Source: Castanea sativa (taxonomy: Eukaryota; Streptophyta; Magnoliopsida; Fagales; Fagaceae). Taken from it: DNA of 64,000 bases. Each line of letters starts with the position of its first letter. Positions within the stretch are counted from its first letter, which is position 1. Location of the stretch: NCBI RefSeq assembly GCF_040712315.1, contig NC_134017.1, forward strand, positions 10,074,001 through 10,138,000, given 5' to 3'. A model generated the notes under the pieces. The model saw only the letters and a program-made list of their open reading frames with translations. It did not search any database and was not told the origin of the DNA. Positions 47,410-60,000 of the stretch are shown here, in pieces. The position numbers and the translations under genes are program-made.

Positions 47410-48093
47410 TTTTTTAGTTCTTTTACATGGACTACTTTCTAATGTGTTTTAACTATTAGAGTAGGCAGGATATTGGCAAGCGAAAGGTACTTGGACAAGC
47501 GGTTCAGTTTCAGTTGACTTTCATAAAATCCAGGTCTATAAATATTTGCCTTGGAAGCTCCATCAGAGAACTTTTCTTGTACTACACCTCCTGGAATATA
47601 TGCAGTTTAAGCAAACTGTTACAATTGATTGTGACTTCCATGCACAAGAGTCGTCAATTGATGACTCCACATGTTCTCAAACTGTTACAATTGCTGGAGG
47701 CTTTGAAATTATTGGATGTTAAGGAAGGGGAGCATGGCCTTTCTGAAGAGGAGTTAGGTGAGAGGGCTGGGTTGAGATCTCAAATACAGAACCTTCTCTC
47801 TTTGGAAGAGGTTTCATGGAGACAGAAATCGAGGATGCTTTGCATTAAGGAAGAAGATAACAATACCAAATTTTTCCACAAGATGGCCAATTCTTGGAGA
47901 AGGTATAACCATATTAGTATGTTGGAAGTGAATGGGGTTATCTATGAGGACGAATCTGAGATGGCTAACCAAGCTGTACAATTTTATAAAAATTTGTACA
48001 AGGAGACAAAGGAGTGGAGGCCTTTTGTGGAAGGATTGGAGTTTGATCAGATAGAGGGGTTGGAGAGGGATTGGCTTGAACGGAGATTTGAAC

Positions 48094-48525
48094 CTATGAA
48101 GCACGGGTGCGGGTGTGGGTGCGGGTGCAGGTGCGGGTGCGGCGGGACTTGGCAATTAAAAAATTATTAAAAATATTTTTATTTATATTTTATTTATATT
48201 TTTACTATTAAAATATTCTTAAAAAACATATTACTATGCCTTGATTCACAAAATAAAGAAAGAAGAAAGCAAGAAACACAAAACCAAAAAGAAAACACAA
48301 AAGAAGCAACAAATATTCAAAATAAAATTAAGGACAAATTTAGGGTTTTTGGGTCTCATTCAGAGCCAATTTTGGCTGTTCCGGCATGATTCAAGGCCGA
48401 TTTCGGCCTGTTTCGGCCGTTTCAGTCGCCGACCGATACGGGCCGATACTGCCCGATTCTGGCCGAATCAGCACGAATCGGTGACAATTCGGCATGATTC
48501 AAGCCGCGTCGACGCGAGTCGGCTG

Positions 48526-48560
<35 letters not shown>

Positions 48561-48661
48561 ACGTGGCAGATGCGGCCCGACGCGTGAGCAGCGGCGTCCC
48601 TCGCGCGTCGCCGTGTTGGATGTGGGTGCGGCACCTCCGGCACCGCGTCCATGCATCCTAG
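48094..48661. mobile_element. hAT-like non-autonomous TIR element, copy 1
   Basis: The ends CTATGAAGCACGGGTGCGG and (reverse complement of the right end) CTAGGATGCATGGACGCGG are similar. Flanks ATTTGAAC (48086-48093) and GTTTGAAC (48662-48669) are an 8-bp duplication with one mismatch. Removal restores the LINE 1 reading frame, which independently fixes the limits. A GC-rich right half with a 30-nt A run at 48527-48558 and no transposase. Confidence 0.85.
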
Positions 48662-49389
48662 GTTTGAACAGGAGGAGGTCCTTCGAGTTGTCAAAGAGAT
48701 GGAAGGAGATAAAACTCTAGGTCTTGATGGTTTCTCTTTGGATTTTTATCACCATTGTTGGGGAGTTGTGAAAAGAGATATCTTAGCTGTGTTTGAAGAG
48801 TTTTATCAACACAGTAAGTTTGAAAAATCTCTTAATGCAACTTTCATAGCCTTAATCCCTAAGAAGAATGGTGCTTTCAATATTCGAGATTTTAGACCTA
48901 TTAGTTTGGTGGGGAGTGTCTACAAGATTTTGGCCAAGGTGTTGGCAAACTGCATGAAAGAGGTTTTGGATCAGTTGATATCTGAGTCTCAGAACAGTTT
49001 TGTGGGTGGTAGACAGATTCTTGATTCAGTTCTCATTGCTAATGAGTGTGTTGATAGTAGGGTGAAAAGTAAGCTTCCGGGGGTTATCTGTAAATTAGAT
49101 ATTGAGAAAGTTTATGATCATGTGAACTGGGAGGCCCTTCTTAATTTTTTGAAGAAAATGGGATTTGGGGTGAGGTGGTGTAGGTAGATCCGCACATGCA
49201 TATCTACAACCCAATTCTCTGTATTGTTTAATGGGTCTCTAGCTGATTTTTTTGGGAGTTCAAGGGGATTGAGACAAGGGGACCCGCTTTCGCCAATGTT
49301 GTTTCTGGTTATGATGGAGGTTATCAGTAAGATGATGAAAAGAGCTGAAGAGGCTGGTTTGTTTCGAGGCTTTAGGGCCGACGATGGGC

Positions 49390-49409
49390 GGGGGGGGGGG
49401 GGGGGGGGG
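49390..49409. repeat. 20-nt G run inside LINE 1 RT
   Basis: Uninterrupted G run directly upstream of the codons for [10 protein letters not shown]. Confidence 0.9.
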
Positions 49410-51131
49410 AGGGGTATGTGTATTGCATCTTTTGTTTGCGGATGATACGATTCTGTTTTGCGATGCTGATGAGGAGCAGATTCTTCATATTCGGATGCTT
49501 TTTCTTTGTTTCCAGGCAGTGACAGGTTTAAATGTTAATGCGCTGAAAAGTGAGATGGTTCCCATTGGGGAGGTTCCTAATGTCCATGTCCTAGCAGAGA
49601 TTTTGGGATGCCGGATTGGGTCTTTGCCTATGACCTATCTTGGTATTCCTTTGGGGGCATCCTACAAGTCCCTTACTATTTGGAATCCTATCTTGGAAAA
49701 TTTTGAGCGTAAGTTGGCCGGTTGGAAGAAGATGTGTTTGTCAAAAGGTGAAAGACTAACGTTACTTAAAAGCACTTTATCTAGTCTCCCCACTTATTAT
49801 TTGTCTCTTTTTACCATCCCTACGCATGTGGCCAATAAAATTGAGAGGTTGCAAAGGGATTCCTTGTGGGGGGACTCCAAGTTTCATTTGGTGGGATGGG
49901 ACAAGGTGTGTGAACCTTTGAAAAATGGTGGATTAGGAGTAAGGAAATTAACTACTTTTAATAAAGCTTTACTAGGGAAGTGGTTATGGCGGTTTGGAAT
50001 TGAGGAGACAAGATTTTGGAGAAGGGTTATAGCCATTAAGTTTGGGGAAGAATGGGGGGGATGGAAGTCCAAGCTAGGTAAAAGGGAGCATGGTGTGGCT
50101 TGTGAAGAAGTATCCGCATGGGATGGGAGGATTTTAGCAAGAATACTCTCTTTGAGGTAGGGGTGGGGGATAGAGTGAAGCTTTGGACTAATCAATTGTG
50201 TGGGGAGTCTCCATTTCAACTATCTTTTCCGAGCGTGTATGAGATTGCATCCAATAAAGAGGCATTGGTGGCCTCTTTTCTTGAACGGTTGGGGATTGAG
50301 GAGCGGAGAAGTTGGAATGTTCATTTTATTTGGAGACTAAATGATTGGGAAATGGGTGGGGTGAATGATTTTCTTCGTACCTTGGGTTCTAATCTTCCTC
50401 CTACTGAGAATGGAAATCGTATTCGATGAAAGTTGACAAAGAATGGAGACTTTGATATTCGTTCATTTTACAATAAGTTGAAAAGCCCCTAGCCCATTAT
50501 TTTTCCTTAGAAAGGTGTTTGGAAGGTTAAGGCACCTCGGCGTGTTTCCTTCTTTGTGTGGACTACTATATGGGATAGGATCTTTACAGGGGATAATTTG
50601 AGGGGTAGAGGGTTAGATTTTGTTGATTGGTGTATCATGTGCCGCAGTAATGAGGAGAGGGCGGATTATTTGTTACTACATTGTGGAAAGGCTTCTCGAC
50701 TATGGAGTTTGTTATTTAGATCCTTTGGGTTTTCTTGGGTCTTGCCTAGATCAGTTACAGATACTCTATTCAGTTGGTGGAATTGGCCTGGAAAGTATTT
50801 GTCTAGCATTTGGAATTTAGCTCCTTTATGCTTGATGTGGTGTCTCTAGAGAGAGCGCAATAAGAGGACGTTCGAGGACATGGAAAGTTCGGATGACCAG
50901 CTATTGGCCTATTTTAGTGGCACTCTGTTTGATTGGTCTAGGGCTTGGGGACTCACCTCTAGTGATTCTCTCCCTATTTTCCTTAGCCCTCTCCTGTGTA
51001 CTTAGTTTTTTTTCCTTTCCTTTCCTTTTTACTCTTTCTTTTCCCTATGTATTTTTCTCTCTACCTTATGTTTATCTGCATAAGGTAGTGTTCCTAAATA
51101 TTTATCTTTTTTACCTATAAAAAAAAAAAAG

Positions 51132-51947
51132 TCACAATCTTTTGTGATCTAGCTAATGTAAACGTGAAATTTTGTAGCTAAATGGTGCAGACTTATATAA
51201 TTAATTTGATGCCCAGCAAAAAAAAGAAAAAAGAAAAAAGAAAAAGGAAACAAAGAACAATAAGAGGGAGAGACATTCGTTGGTTGACTGTTAGATATAT
51301 GGAAGAAATATCTGATCAAGCAATCAGCACATGGTTGATAACATTATGTGATTATTTGGTTTTCATTTTCTTGAACCTTCGGATTAAGTTTCCAGCTTAT
51401 GGTTTAAAAGCAACTGTCATATTCGTGATCTAGTTTCCGGATTAAGTTTCTCAGGCTTATATGCCATGCAAATAAACTTTATCCGGTGTCCTTAGTTATG
51501 TCATATCTTGTATTCCTAATGTTATAGAGCATCTTCTTCATCCTTTAGTGTTCACTTGATAATTAGATAAATTAGCCATCATATCTATCAGAGCCTTTTC
51601 TGTTTCTCTATAGAAATAATTCACAATTTCCACTGCCATCTGAAACCTAACTGATAGAAGGAACATGCAATGGAAACAAAAGCTGCAAACTAGGGGATAA
51701 AGTCATTTTTAATTTGGAAATCCACATCATTCTGACTTCACTGATGATAATCATCAAGTAAGATGCCACAAAATGAGGAAAAAAGGCAGGTGCACACATT
51801 GATAATCCTTTGTCCCCATAACCTTCTTAATCCTTTATAGGTAAATCTAGTTACAAAAGTTTATGAAGACTTTGTAAAACAACTAAAAACAAAGCTATCA
51901 GTAGAAATAGAAAGCAAACATAGGCAACAGGCTTGATCAGTACATAC
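51132..51947. other. Probable intron or 3' flank of the lipase fragment
   Basis: No exon was recognised. Low-complexity A/G run at 51219-51255. Confidence 0.4.
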
Positions 51948-52050
51948 CTAGGGCAAATGTGACACAAGTCGTCAAGGATAATTCTTTTTGTTCTCGTAAA
52001 ATATATGTCAACAGCGCAGCGGTACCACCACCATGTGAATGCCCAACAAT
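51948..52050 (-). pseudogene. Class-3 lipase (diacylglycerol-lipase type) exon, nucleophile-elbow exon
   Basis: The minus strand reads CAG^ATTGTTGGGCAT... translating IVGHSHGGGTAALLTYILRE, QKELSLTTCVTFALG, then a GT donor (CTAG^GTATGT). Plant lipases of this group have VGHSLGGGTAALLTYILRE here. Ser of GHSxGG is the catalytic nucleophile and is kept, but the Leu after it is His. It is 103 nt with consensus-like splice sites at both ends. Its upstream partner exon is 61961-62240, now 9.9 kb away because LINE 2 lies in the intron. Nonsense and frameshift lesions in the partner exon mark the copy as dead. Confidence 0.8.
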
Positions 52051-52686
52051 CTGAAAATGACAAAATGAAAAACTAAGGCAAAAAAAAATTATATATATGA
52101 AAGCATATATTGCATGAACTAATTCAGTACAGTAATTTAAATTTCAAAACTGACTGGATGATGACATAGCATGGTAGAGAGTAACAAAGAATTAGAGGTT
52201 TATATCTTAGGGAAAGGATCCTCTCCCATCTAGCTAAAAATTGGAAGGAATTGGAGGATATAAATGGAGTGGATCTTATCCCTATATGTTACAGAGAAGA
52301 TCTAGCAAAGCAAAGTACCTGCAAATATCATATCCTAGCAAAGCAATGTAGTTTGTATCAGAGTGTTAAATTTATCTCATGTATTGAAATTCAATGCCCC
52401 TGTTCGTAATTTGTAATTATGGTCCTCCTGTTGATTACGATTAATTGTTGCTACTTGTTCCAATTGTTAAACTCCATATTTCCCATTTGCTATCAACTTG
52501 AACAAGAGCATTTCTAGTTGAATCTGTAGCTCACAAACTAAACTTGAGCCTTTTCTTGAGATTTCCTTGTGACTTGAGATTTGCAATTCTACAGTCTTTC
52601 ATCTCATATTAAGGAGATTAATTTTATATAAAGAACAGAATTTCTGAGGATCTAGTCTTTTGCTTCAGGCTCAAGGTGAAGTTGTC
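52051..52686. other. Lipase intron, part before LINE 2
   Basis: AT-rich, no feature seen. Confidence 0.5.
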
Positions 52687-52702
52687 ACTGGCACCAATGT
52701 CT
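52687..52702. repeat. LINE 2 target-site duplication (left)
   Basis: ACTGGCACCAATGTCT, identical to 60100-60115. Confidence 0.93.
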
Positions 52703-54785
52703 TTTTTTTGATATGTAATAACAAACTTTATTGATAATAAAAGTACATTGAATTTACGATAGTAAACTCACAGCACTGAAAAGAATACAAACCAATCAAA
52801 AAGAAAGACTAACAAAATTAAGTAATTCAAATAAAGAATGACAATGCGTAAATCCCAAAAAACGGGACCACTCAAACAAAGTCCTAAGTAGCAAAGACTT
52901 CACACAGTCTACAAGTCTCTCAATTTTCTCAAAAGTTTGGGCATTGCGCTCCTTCCAAATTAACCACATAAGACATACTGGAACCATATTCCACACTTTT
53001 GAAGTGTGACGCCCCAACCAATTCCACCATGCAGAGAAAAGAGAAACAACATTCTTCGGCATCACCCACTGAACCCCAAACAAACGAAGGACTTCACTCC
53101 ACAAGGTATGAGCATACTTACAATGGATCAATAAGTGATCCACAGTTTCCTCTTCACATCAACAAAGGCAGCACCAATTAACAAGAGGTAAATTCTTCTT
53201 AACGAGGTTGTCTATAGTAAGAATCTCACCCTTAGCAGCTGTCCATAAGAAGAAAGCCACCCTTTTAGGTACCTTAACACACCAAATCCTCTTCCAAGGA
53301 AAAGACACCAATGGGGCTGCTAGCAATGAAAACTAGAAAGAGCGCACATCAAAACCACCACTACGATTAAATTGCCATATCATGGTATCATCACCCCCTC
53401 TAGGTAACTTGGATGAGATATGCACAAAAAAATCATAAAAGATCCCTGTCTCCCAATCTTGAAAAGCATGATGGAAGCGTAAGTTCTAGCTTCTACCACC
53501 CTCATCCATAGCAAACTCAACCATATCAAAAATTGTAGCTGCCTTATCCACAGCAATAGCAAACATTGCTAGATATAAATCTTTCAAGGCAGTAGGGCTA
53601 CTCCAAAGGTCATACCAGAATCTGATACGAAAACCCTCACCCGCCGCATACAACACATGACCAAAGAAGCTCTCAGCCCACTTCCTAATGTTCTTCCACA
53701 TACCACATCCATGCGTTCCTCTAACAACTCTAGTACACCATCCCCCACTGGCCTCCCCATATTTGGAAGCTATAACTTGCCTCCATAAACTTGTGACCTC
53801 ATTCCCAAATCGCCATAGCCACTTCCCAAGCAAAGCTTGGTTAAACAGCTCAATCTTCCGAATCCCCAAGCCTTAACTGGCCACACAACTTTCTCCCAAG
53901 CAACAAGTGATAATTTAAAAAACATCATTAGATCTCCCCCAAAGGAAATTCCTCTGAATCCTCTCTAATCTATCTACCACATGTTGTGGAATAGTGAACA
54001 AAGATAAAAAATAAGTAGAGAGACTTGATAAGGTACTCTTCAATAAAGTAAGTCTACCCCCTTTTGACAAATATAACTGCTTCCAACCTGCGAGCTTTTT
54101 TTTCCATCCGTTCAATGATAGGGTTCCATATTGAGGAATCCTTATAATGTGCCCCCAAATGCATACCCAAATAAGACATGGGTAAACATCCTACCTTACA
54201 ACATAAAATACAAGATAAGGCATCCAAATTCCCAATTTCACCAACCGGCACAATCTCACTCTTACTAACATTTACTTTCAATCTTGTGATAGCTTCAAAG
54301 AAAATTAAAACCATACGAATATGTAATAATTGTTCCTCGGATGCATCACAAAAGAGAATAGTATCATCAGCAAACAAAAGGTGAGAGATATGCAAACCTC
54401 CACTTGTATTGGGACTTGCTTGGAATCCACTGAGAAAGCCTCCATCTTTTGTCCTTTTCAACAACCTACTCAACACCTCCATTACCAATAAGAATAGGAG
54501 TAGAGATAAAGGATCCCCTTGGCGAAGACCACGAGAGTTGCCAAAGAAGCCAGCTGGAGACCCATTAATAAGCACTGAAAAACGGGCAGTAGAAATACAC
54601 ATCTTCATCCATCTCCCCCACTTCTCCCCAAAACCCATTCTCTCCATAAGGTAAAATAAGTCACTTCAACTCACATGATCATAAGCTTTCTCAGTATCCA
54701 ATTTAATATTCACACCCGAAATACCACTCTTCAATCTAATGTCCAAGCATTCATTTGCGATAAGAACAGAGTCAAGAAGCTGTCT

Positions 54786-55194
54786 TCTTCTTGTAAGGAG
54801 TTTCCACAAATTCCTAAACCTGTGAGAACAAAGAATATAGAGAAAAACACACGCCAAAGAAAAAGTAATCACACGCACAAGACAATATTTACATGGTTCG
54901 GTAATTTGCCTCCCAACTGTTTGGCAAAGAAGCTAAAACGATCAGTGCATGGATCTCATCATCAAAATCAATTTCTACAGACGACAATTGATTTGTGATA
55001 GTGTAGAATTCATTCAGATGTTGTGCTACTGATGCGTTCTCTGCCATCTTCAGATTGAATAGTTTCTTCATCAAATGCACCTTGTTGTTTGCTGACGGCT
55101 TTTCATACATATGAGACAAAGCCTTCATCAGATCTACTGTAGTCTTCTCCTTTACAACATTGTGTGCAACAAACCTAGACAACATTAACCTGAT
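54786..55194 (-). mobile_element. Copia gag-containing fragment inserted in LINE 2
   Basis: The minus strand breaks the LINE motif [12 protein letters not shown] and reads IRLMLSRFVAHNVVKEKTTV, DLMKALSHMYEKPSANNKVH, LMKKLFNLKMAENASVAQHL and [20 protein letters not shown]. This is the UBN2-type Gag of Ty1/copia elements. Beyond it lies non-coding sequence with TTTACATGGTTCGGTAATTT, like copia LTR or leader DNA. Only the central part of gag is present, with no LTR pair and no clear target duplication, so it is a chimeric or filler insertion, not a complete element. Confidence 0.82.
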
Positions 55195-56399
55195 ACCCCC
55201 AACAAAAGAATTCTGGGAGTTGGAAATAAGTTTATCCAAAACACAACGTAGTCTATGTGCCAAGATCTTTGAAAGTAGCTTGTACAAACTACCCACAAGG
55301 CTAACAAGGCAAAAATCTCTAATATTGACTACACTAAGCTTCTTGGATATCAAACACAAAAAGGTGGCATTGAGAGATTTTTCAAAGATACATTCTTTGT
55401 GGAAGTCTGCAAAACAAGCCAAGATCTCCTTCTCAAGAACACACCAGCAATTTTGAAATAAAGTCATATTAAAGTCATCTGGACCGGGAGCCTTATCACC
55501 CTTAGCCTCCCATAGGGCTGCAATGATCTCCTTCTCAAACTCCCTTTCTAAAGTAAGCCTCTCGGTTTCATCCAGATTTGAAAACTCTAAACCATCAATA
55601 GTGGGCCTCCAAGATTCGGTCTCCTAGTACAAAGACTTATAAAAACCCACCACTTGATCCTGAATTGCAAACTCATCCTCATACAAAATGCCCTCAACCT
55701 CCACAGCTCTCATAGTATTTGTACGTCTATGAGACTTAGCAAGCCTATGAAAAAACCCAATATTATTATTCCCTTCTTTTAAGTACAAAGCCTTCGATTT
55801 CTGCCTCCAAGAAATCTCCTCCAAAGAAGCTAAATACTCAATATCAGCCTTTATCTCAGCTCTTCTTGCACTATCTGCCGGTGACAAAGATTGCATCCCT
55901 TCTCTCAAATCTAAGTCCAAAAGCTCAAACAGCAAGCATTTTTTCCTAAAAGACACATCACCAAATACATGTTTATTTTAATGTTTCAAATCTCCATTAA
56001 GAGCCTACGATTTGCAAGCTAGAACATAACTAGGAGACCCACAAAATGGTATCCGTTCCACCAACCTCACACTAGATCCACAAATCCCTCCACCTTAAGC
56101 CACATATTCTCAAATTTGAAAGAAGTCTTTCCCCTCAACATTCCACCTGCCTCCACTAGAAGAGGACAGTGGTCCAAAATCACTTGAGGAAGAGGCCTTT
56201 GAGTCACATCCAAAAAGTGATCCTCCCAATCAGTGGATACCAACACTTTATCAATTCTAGACATAGAAGGGTTCTCTGAGTCATGAAACCATGTATACTC
56301 TCCCCCCACCAAAGGTATATCAACCAAAAAATTCCTCTCAATAAAGTCTGAGAATTGAACATGGCTGGACTAAAAGAAGTGCAACCAAGACGCTCTACT

Positions 56400-57269
56400 C
56401 TATGATGCACGGACATGGACACAGACACGGACATAGATACGGCAATGGCAATTTTTGAAAAATTAGGACACGACACGGCATGGACACGGCAATTAAATAA
56501 TTAATTAAATTTTATATTTAGGCATATTTTTAAATATTTTTAGACATAAAATACGTTTATATCTAGAATTTAAATTATGTATGAACTACAAATAAGTAAA
56601 CTAACACCCAAAGTAGTACAATAATACACATAAAATGTTTAGAGTACAAACCAAAAGTTTAAATAGGCTACATTCAATATCAAACAAAAAACATAAAAGG
56701 AAATAAGCAGGACACACAAAAACAAGCTTTAGTAAAATCACCTACAATATTTAACTTTAATAAATAAATAAAACTATAACAGGACACACAAAAACAAAAA
56801 TCACTAAATTCATAATTAACATTATAATTTATAAGGCAAGGTTGAGTAAAGAAGAAAAAAAAAAAATATATATATATATATATATACACACAGTAAAGTA
56901 TAACACAGTGAGTGGGACTAAAAAAAAAAAGCTTTGGGTGTTATAAATATAACACGCCACAATACACCAAACCAAAGGTCCAAAGCAGTCAGCAGATAAA
57001 AGAAAGAAAAAAGAAAAAAAGAAAAAAAGAAATCGCGAAACAGAAAGAGAGAAGAGAAGAAGCTCGGACCTGTCCACGCCAAGAGAGAGAGAGACATCGG
57101 AAGGAACAGAGGGAGAGAGGGAGCTTGCCGACTCACCGATCGACTCGATGTAGCTCCGGCGAGGGATAGAGGGCAGAGGGAAATCAAAGGTTGGGCTGTG
57201 TGGGTTTTTGTTTTTTTTTTTTTTCCATTGCTGGCGTGTCCACCGCGTTGGCGCCGTGTCAGAGAAGTG

Positions 57270-57302
<33 letters not shown>

Positions 57303-57376
57303 GACACTGCTCGAACACTGGTGTCCTGCGAGTCTTACCGGTACGTTGGCAAAAATGCCGTGTCGGTGCAACCTAG
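56400..57376. mobile_element. hAT-like non-autonomous TIR element, copy 2
   Basis: The ends CTATGATGCACGGACATGG and (reverse complement of the right end) CTAGGTTGCACCGACACGG form the same TIR type as 48094-48661. A perfect 8-bp duplication GCTCTACT lies at 56392-56399 and 57377-57384. The right part is GC-rich with a 30-nt A run. It has no transposase. It splits the LINE 2 endonuclease. Confidence 0.9.
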
Positions 57377-57828
57377 GCTCTACTAGATATCTGATGATAT
57401 TAAAATCACCAAAAACACGCCAAACTACACTCCACCTCCTTCTCACACTATCAAGTTTAGTCCACAAAGCATCCCTAAGACCATCAGCATTCAGACCATA
57501 CACCCCTGTACATATCCAAGCAAAACCGTTTGCCACACCCTCTTACAAAATAGAAGCAGAAAAGCACCCAACCAGACAATCCATTTTTTTATATACCCTC
57601 GTGTCCCATGCCAAAATAACCCCCCTGCTGTATGAATGGCATCCAAAGCTACCCAATCAATAAAAGGGCTACTCCAAAGACTTTTCACAACAGCAGAATT
57701 AACAGAATCCAATTTAGTTTCTTGGAAACACACTACATCACACTTCCACTCCTTGAGTAAATTCTTCACCGTATCCCTCTTTTGAGGATTGTTTAATCCT
57801 CTCACATTCCAAGATAAGATTTTCAAAT

Positions 57829-60000
57829 TCATGGACAACGAACTGAACCCATCCCACAAAAATTCTCAATCCCTTTAGTTTGTCGACCAGATTGCCCCTC
57901 ATAGTTGACTGAAGAAACTAAATTCCTCAATTTCATCATTCCTTTTTTAGTTGAAGAGGTATTGTGGTGAAGACTACCTACCGTAGCTTGATTTTCCCAC
58001 ACCTTCTCAAGCTTTTGAAAGAAGGCAATGCACTGCTGCTCACATGAATCAATAGGAAATCCCACAAATTTACTAAAGCCTTTAATCTTTCTCTTCACCC
58101 GCACTGAAGGTTCCAGATCCTCCCCCACAAGAAAATCATCCAGTGTAGCCTCTGATACTATTTCCAAACCCCCATGAGGATCCCACTTAGCCAGAGGTAC
58201 ACAATCCAAAGCATTCCTACCCTCCTCATCCTTACCAGACCTCGTGGGGTTGACCCAATCCAACAACAAAAGTTCATCTTCCTAAGAATTAAAACCCAGC
58301 TCAGAAAGAGGAGAGAAACAATTTTTACCCAGCAGCTTATGGTGGCGGATCATATCAGAGAATTCAAAAACTGAAAGAGATGGGGAAGCAACGGGCTCAG
58401 CGTTGACAGACTGCCCATCAGAGTTTAGAACAGCCCCGGAGTTTGGGAAGTCCTCCGCTGGACTATCGACGACAAGCACAGTGTCACCCAAACAACCCAC
58501 CTCAGCCCCGCTTGATTTAGGGCCCACCGAAAGACCACCGACAGCCCCAACCTCATCACCATACCCATCAGACCTTGGAAGGACTCCACCCATCTCGCTG
58601 AAACCTAGAAACACCATCAGAAGCTTCTCGGCTGAGCCATGGGGGTCCAGTCCTTCACTACACTAGGATCCCGCCGAAGAATCGCGAGTCAAAATCTCAT
58701 CCACACACCCATCGACCCTTGGGAGGTCCTTACCCAACTAGTCGGTGCTCGGTGACAGCTTCAGAACCTTCTCAGTTGAGGCATGTGACCCCGACCCTTC
58801 GCCCACCTCCCATGAACTTCTTTCAGTCAACCTTTCCAGATTTTTAATAAACTCATTTTGGGCTTTAGTTGGTTTAGCCCGCTAAGCTTGATCAAATATT
58901 ACTGGGCCCAACTTAGCTCCTATTGGTTTGACAAAAGTACTCCAGCGGACCTTACGTTGTGTATTCCCATCAAAAGCAGCAGTAATTTTTATGGAGAAGT
59001 GGGCCTGGGTCCATTTGGCAGAAGAGCCACGTAAGGGGCAACTATTTATGGGATGCTTATTTGAATTTTGAAGAAAGTCAAATCCCCCCAAAACTCTCCT
59101 TCTGATTTGAATTCCCATGAATATTTGGAAACTGATTCTCCAGACATAACTCCCTTCCTGATTTCACGTCTCCATTAAGATTTTTCCAAACTTGATTCCT
59201 TGAATTTCTGGTGGATTTTTCTAGCCCACCACCGCCAGCAACCGCCTCCTTCCCCATCCTAGAAGCTGATTTTCCCAAAAAGAATTCACGTAGCTTCATT
59301 TCAAGGAAAGCCCAACCACCCTTATTCCTCCCTTCCGGGACACAAACAACCACGTCTTGGCCCATTATGATACTCAGAGATTTCAACAAAAAGACCACTC
59401 TTGTTCAACCTACTAGAAAACTCCAAGATTTTATATTGCTCATGAAACCGTTTGAAAGAGTGTTTCTTGCTAAAGTCCCACCAGCATAGCTCTACCAAAC
59501 AAGCAATGGTCCAATTTAACCCCGATCTACCAACCCGGATAGAGCCATGATGCCTACCCCTTTTTTCAGTAATGGCATAAGCATCCATACGTCCCCCATC
59601 AAAAGCCAAGAGAAATGACTTTGAATCAATACGAAAAGAAAAAGAGTGTTTCACCTCTGGTACCCCTGGTTTGGCTGAAAAAGGCTTGGGAGTGGGTTTT
59701 GGCGAGTGCTGTGTAGGCTTGGGATTTAAGGGTAAGGAGGTCTAGGTTTGGGTATAATGAGGAATGTACTGACTGAACTGAATTGGCCAATAGAAGGGTT
59801 GTGTGAGAGGGCAAGGATATGGGGGAAGGACTTGTTGTGGAGTAGGTAAAAAATTTTGGGAGGCAAGCGGTAGAATTGGATATGTCACCGGTGGAGGCTG
59901 GGTTGGCTGGGAAGGAGAGAGATGGTAGTGGTTGTGGTGGAGGGAAGGGGTAAGGTGGAGGGGGATAGTTGGCGGAGGGAGGGGGGAGGGGGTGAGTCAT
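57829..60000 (-). pseudogene. LINE 2 ORF1 (Gag-like, broken)
   Basis: It begins at MTHPLPPPSANYPPPPYPFP, a Pro-rich leader. After a frame shift comes HSFSFRIDSKSFLLAFDGGR, AITEKRGRHHGSIRVGRSG and VEISEYHNGPRRGCLCP, then GRNKGGWAFLEMKLREFFLG. This block recurs in plant L1-type ORF1 proteins (recollection). The C-terminal part (58882-57829) is acidic and Ser-rich and unrecognised, containing SVRVKRKIKGFSKFVGFPID. Several frameshifts and stops are present. Confidence 0.7.

Larger units (their letters stand above)
47680..51007 (+). pseudogene. LINE 1 ORF2 reverse transcriptase (broken)
   Basis: In order: LSLEEVSWRQKSRMLCIKEE, NTKFFHKMANSWRRYN, then the RT palm with [52 protein letters not shown] and the catalytic FADDTILF. 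The thumb region has [12 protein letters not shown] and [20 protein letters not shown], and the C-terminal zinc-binding RT-associated domain has WIMCRSNEERADYLLLHC-like spacing. Removing the TIR element restores the frame as WLERRFE joined to QEEVLRVV. Several Trp codons have become stops: WCR*IRTC near 49185, RIR*KLTKNG near 50427, MWCL*RERN near 50847. A 20-nt G run (49390-49409) replaces the codons just before FADD and shifts the frame. Not functional. Confidence 0.88.
47680..51131 (+). mobile_element. LINE 1: 5'-truncated L1-type retrotransposon
   Basis: Starts inside ORF2, upstream of the reverse transcriptase, and ends in a poly-A run at 51120-51131. Endonuclease and ORF1 are absent, the usual result of incomplete reverse transcription. 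It is interrupted by a 568-bp hAT-like element (48094-48661). No flanking target duplication was found, and the 5' edge is uncertain by about 150 bp. Confidence 0.88.
52796..57859 (-). pseudogene. LINE 2 ORF2: endonuclease, reverse transcriptase, zinc-binding domain (broken)
   Basis: The endonuclease starts near 57830 with KILSWNVRGLNNPQKRD and QETKLDSV. It continues with GDFNIIRYLVE, is cut by the TIR element, and then gives [20 protein letters not shown] and [12 protein letters not shown] (SRID and the DHxP motif). A linker has ISWRQKSKALYLKEGNNN. RT motifs follow: [28 protein letters not shown], a foreign Copia-gag piece, [30 protein letters not shown] and [15 protein letters not shown]. 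The C-terminus has MDHLLIHCKYAHTLWSEVLR, WWNWLGRHTSKVWN and a stop at 52796-52798. Many frameshifts and stops separate these pieces, so the enzyme is dead, though catalytic motifs are still readable. Confidence 0.9.

Noticed and set aside
48241..48720. 159-aa plus-strand frame and its minus-strand partners
   Set aside because: They cover the GC-rich half and A run of the hAT-like element and read into the LINE. They are not a gene.
56829..57536. 235-aa minus-strand frame
   Set aside because: A fusion of the LINE 2 endonuclease end with the non-coding interior of the TIR element, created by the insertion.
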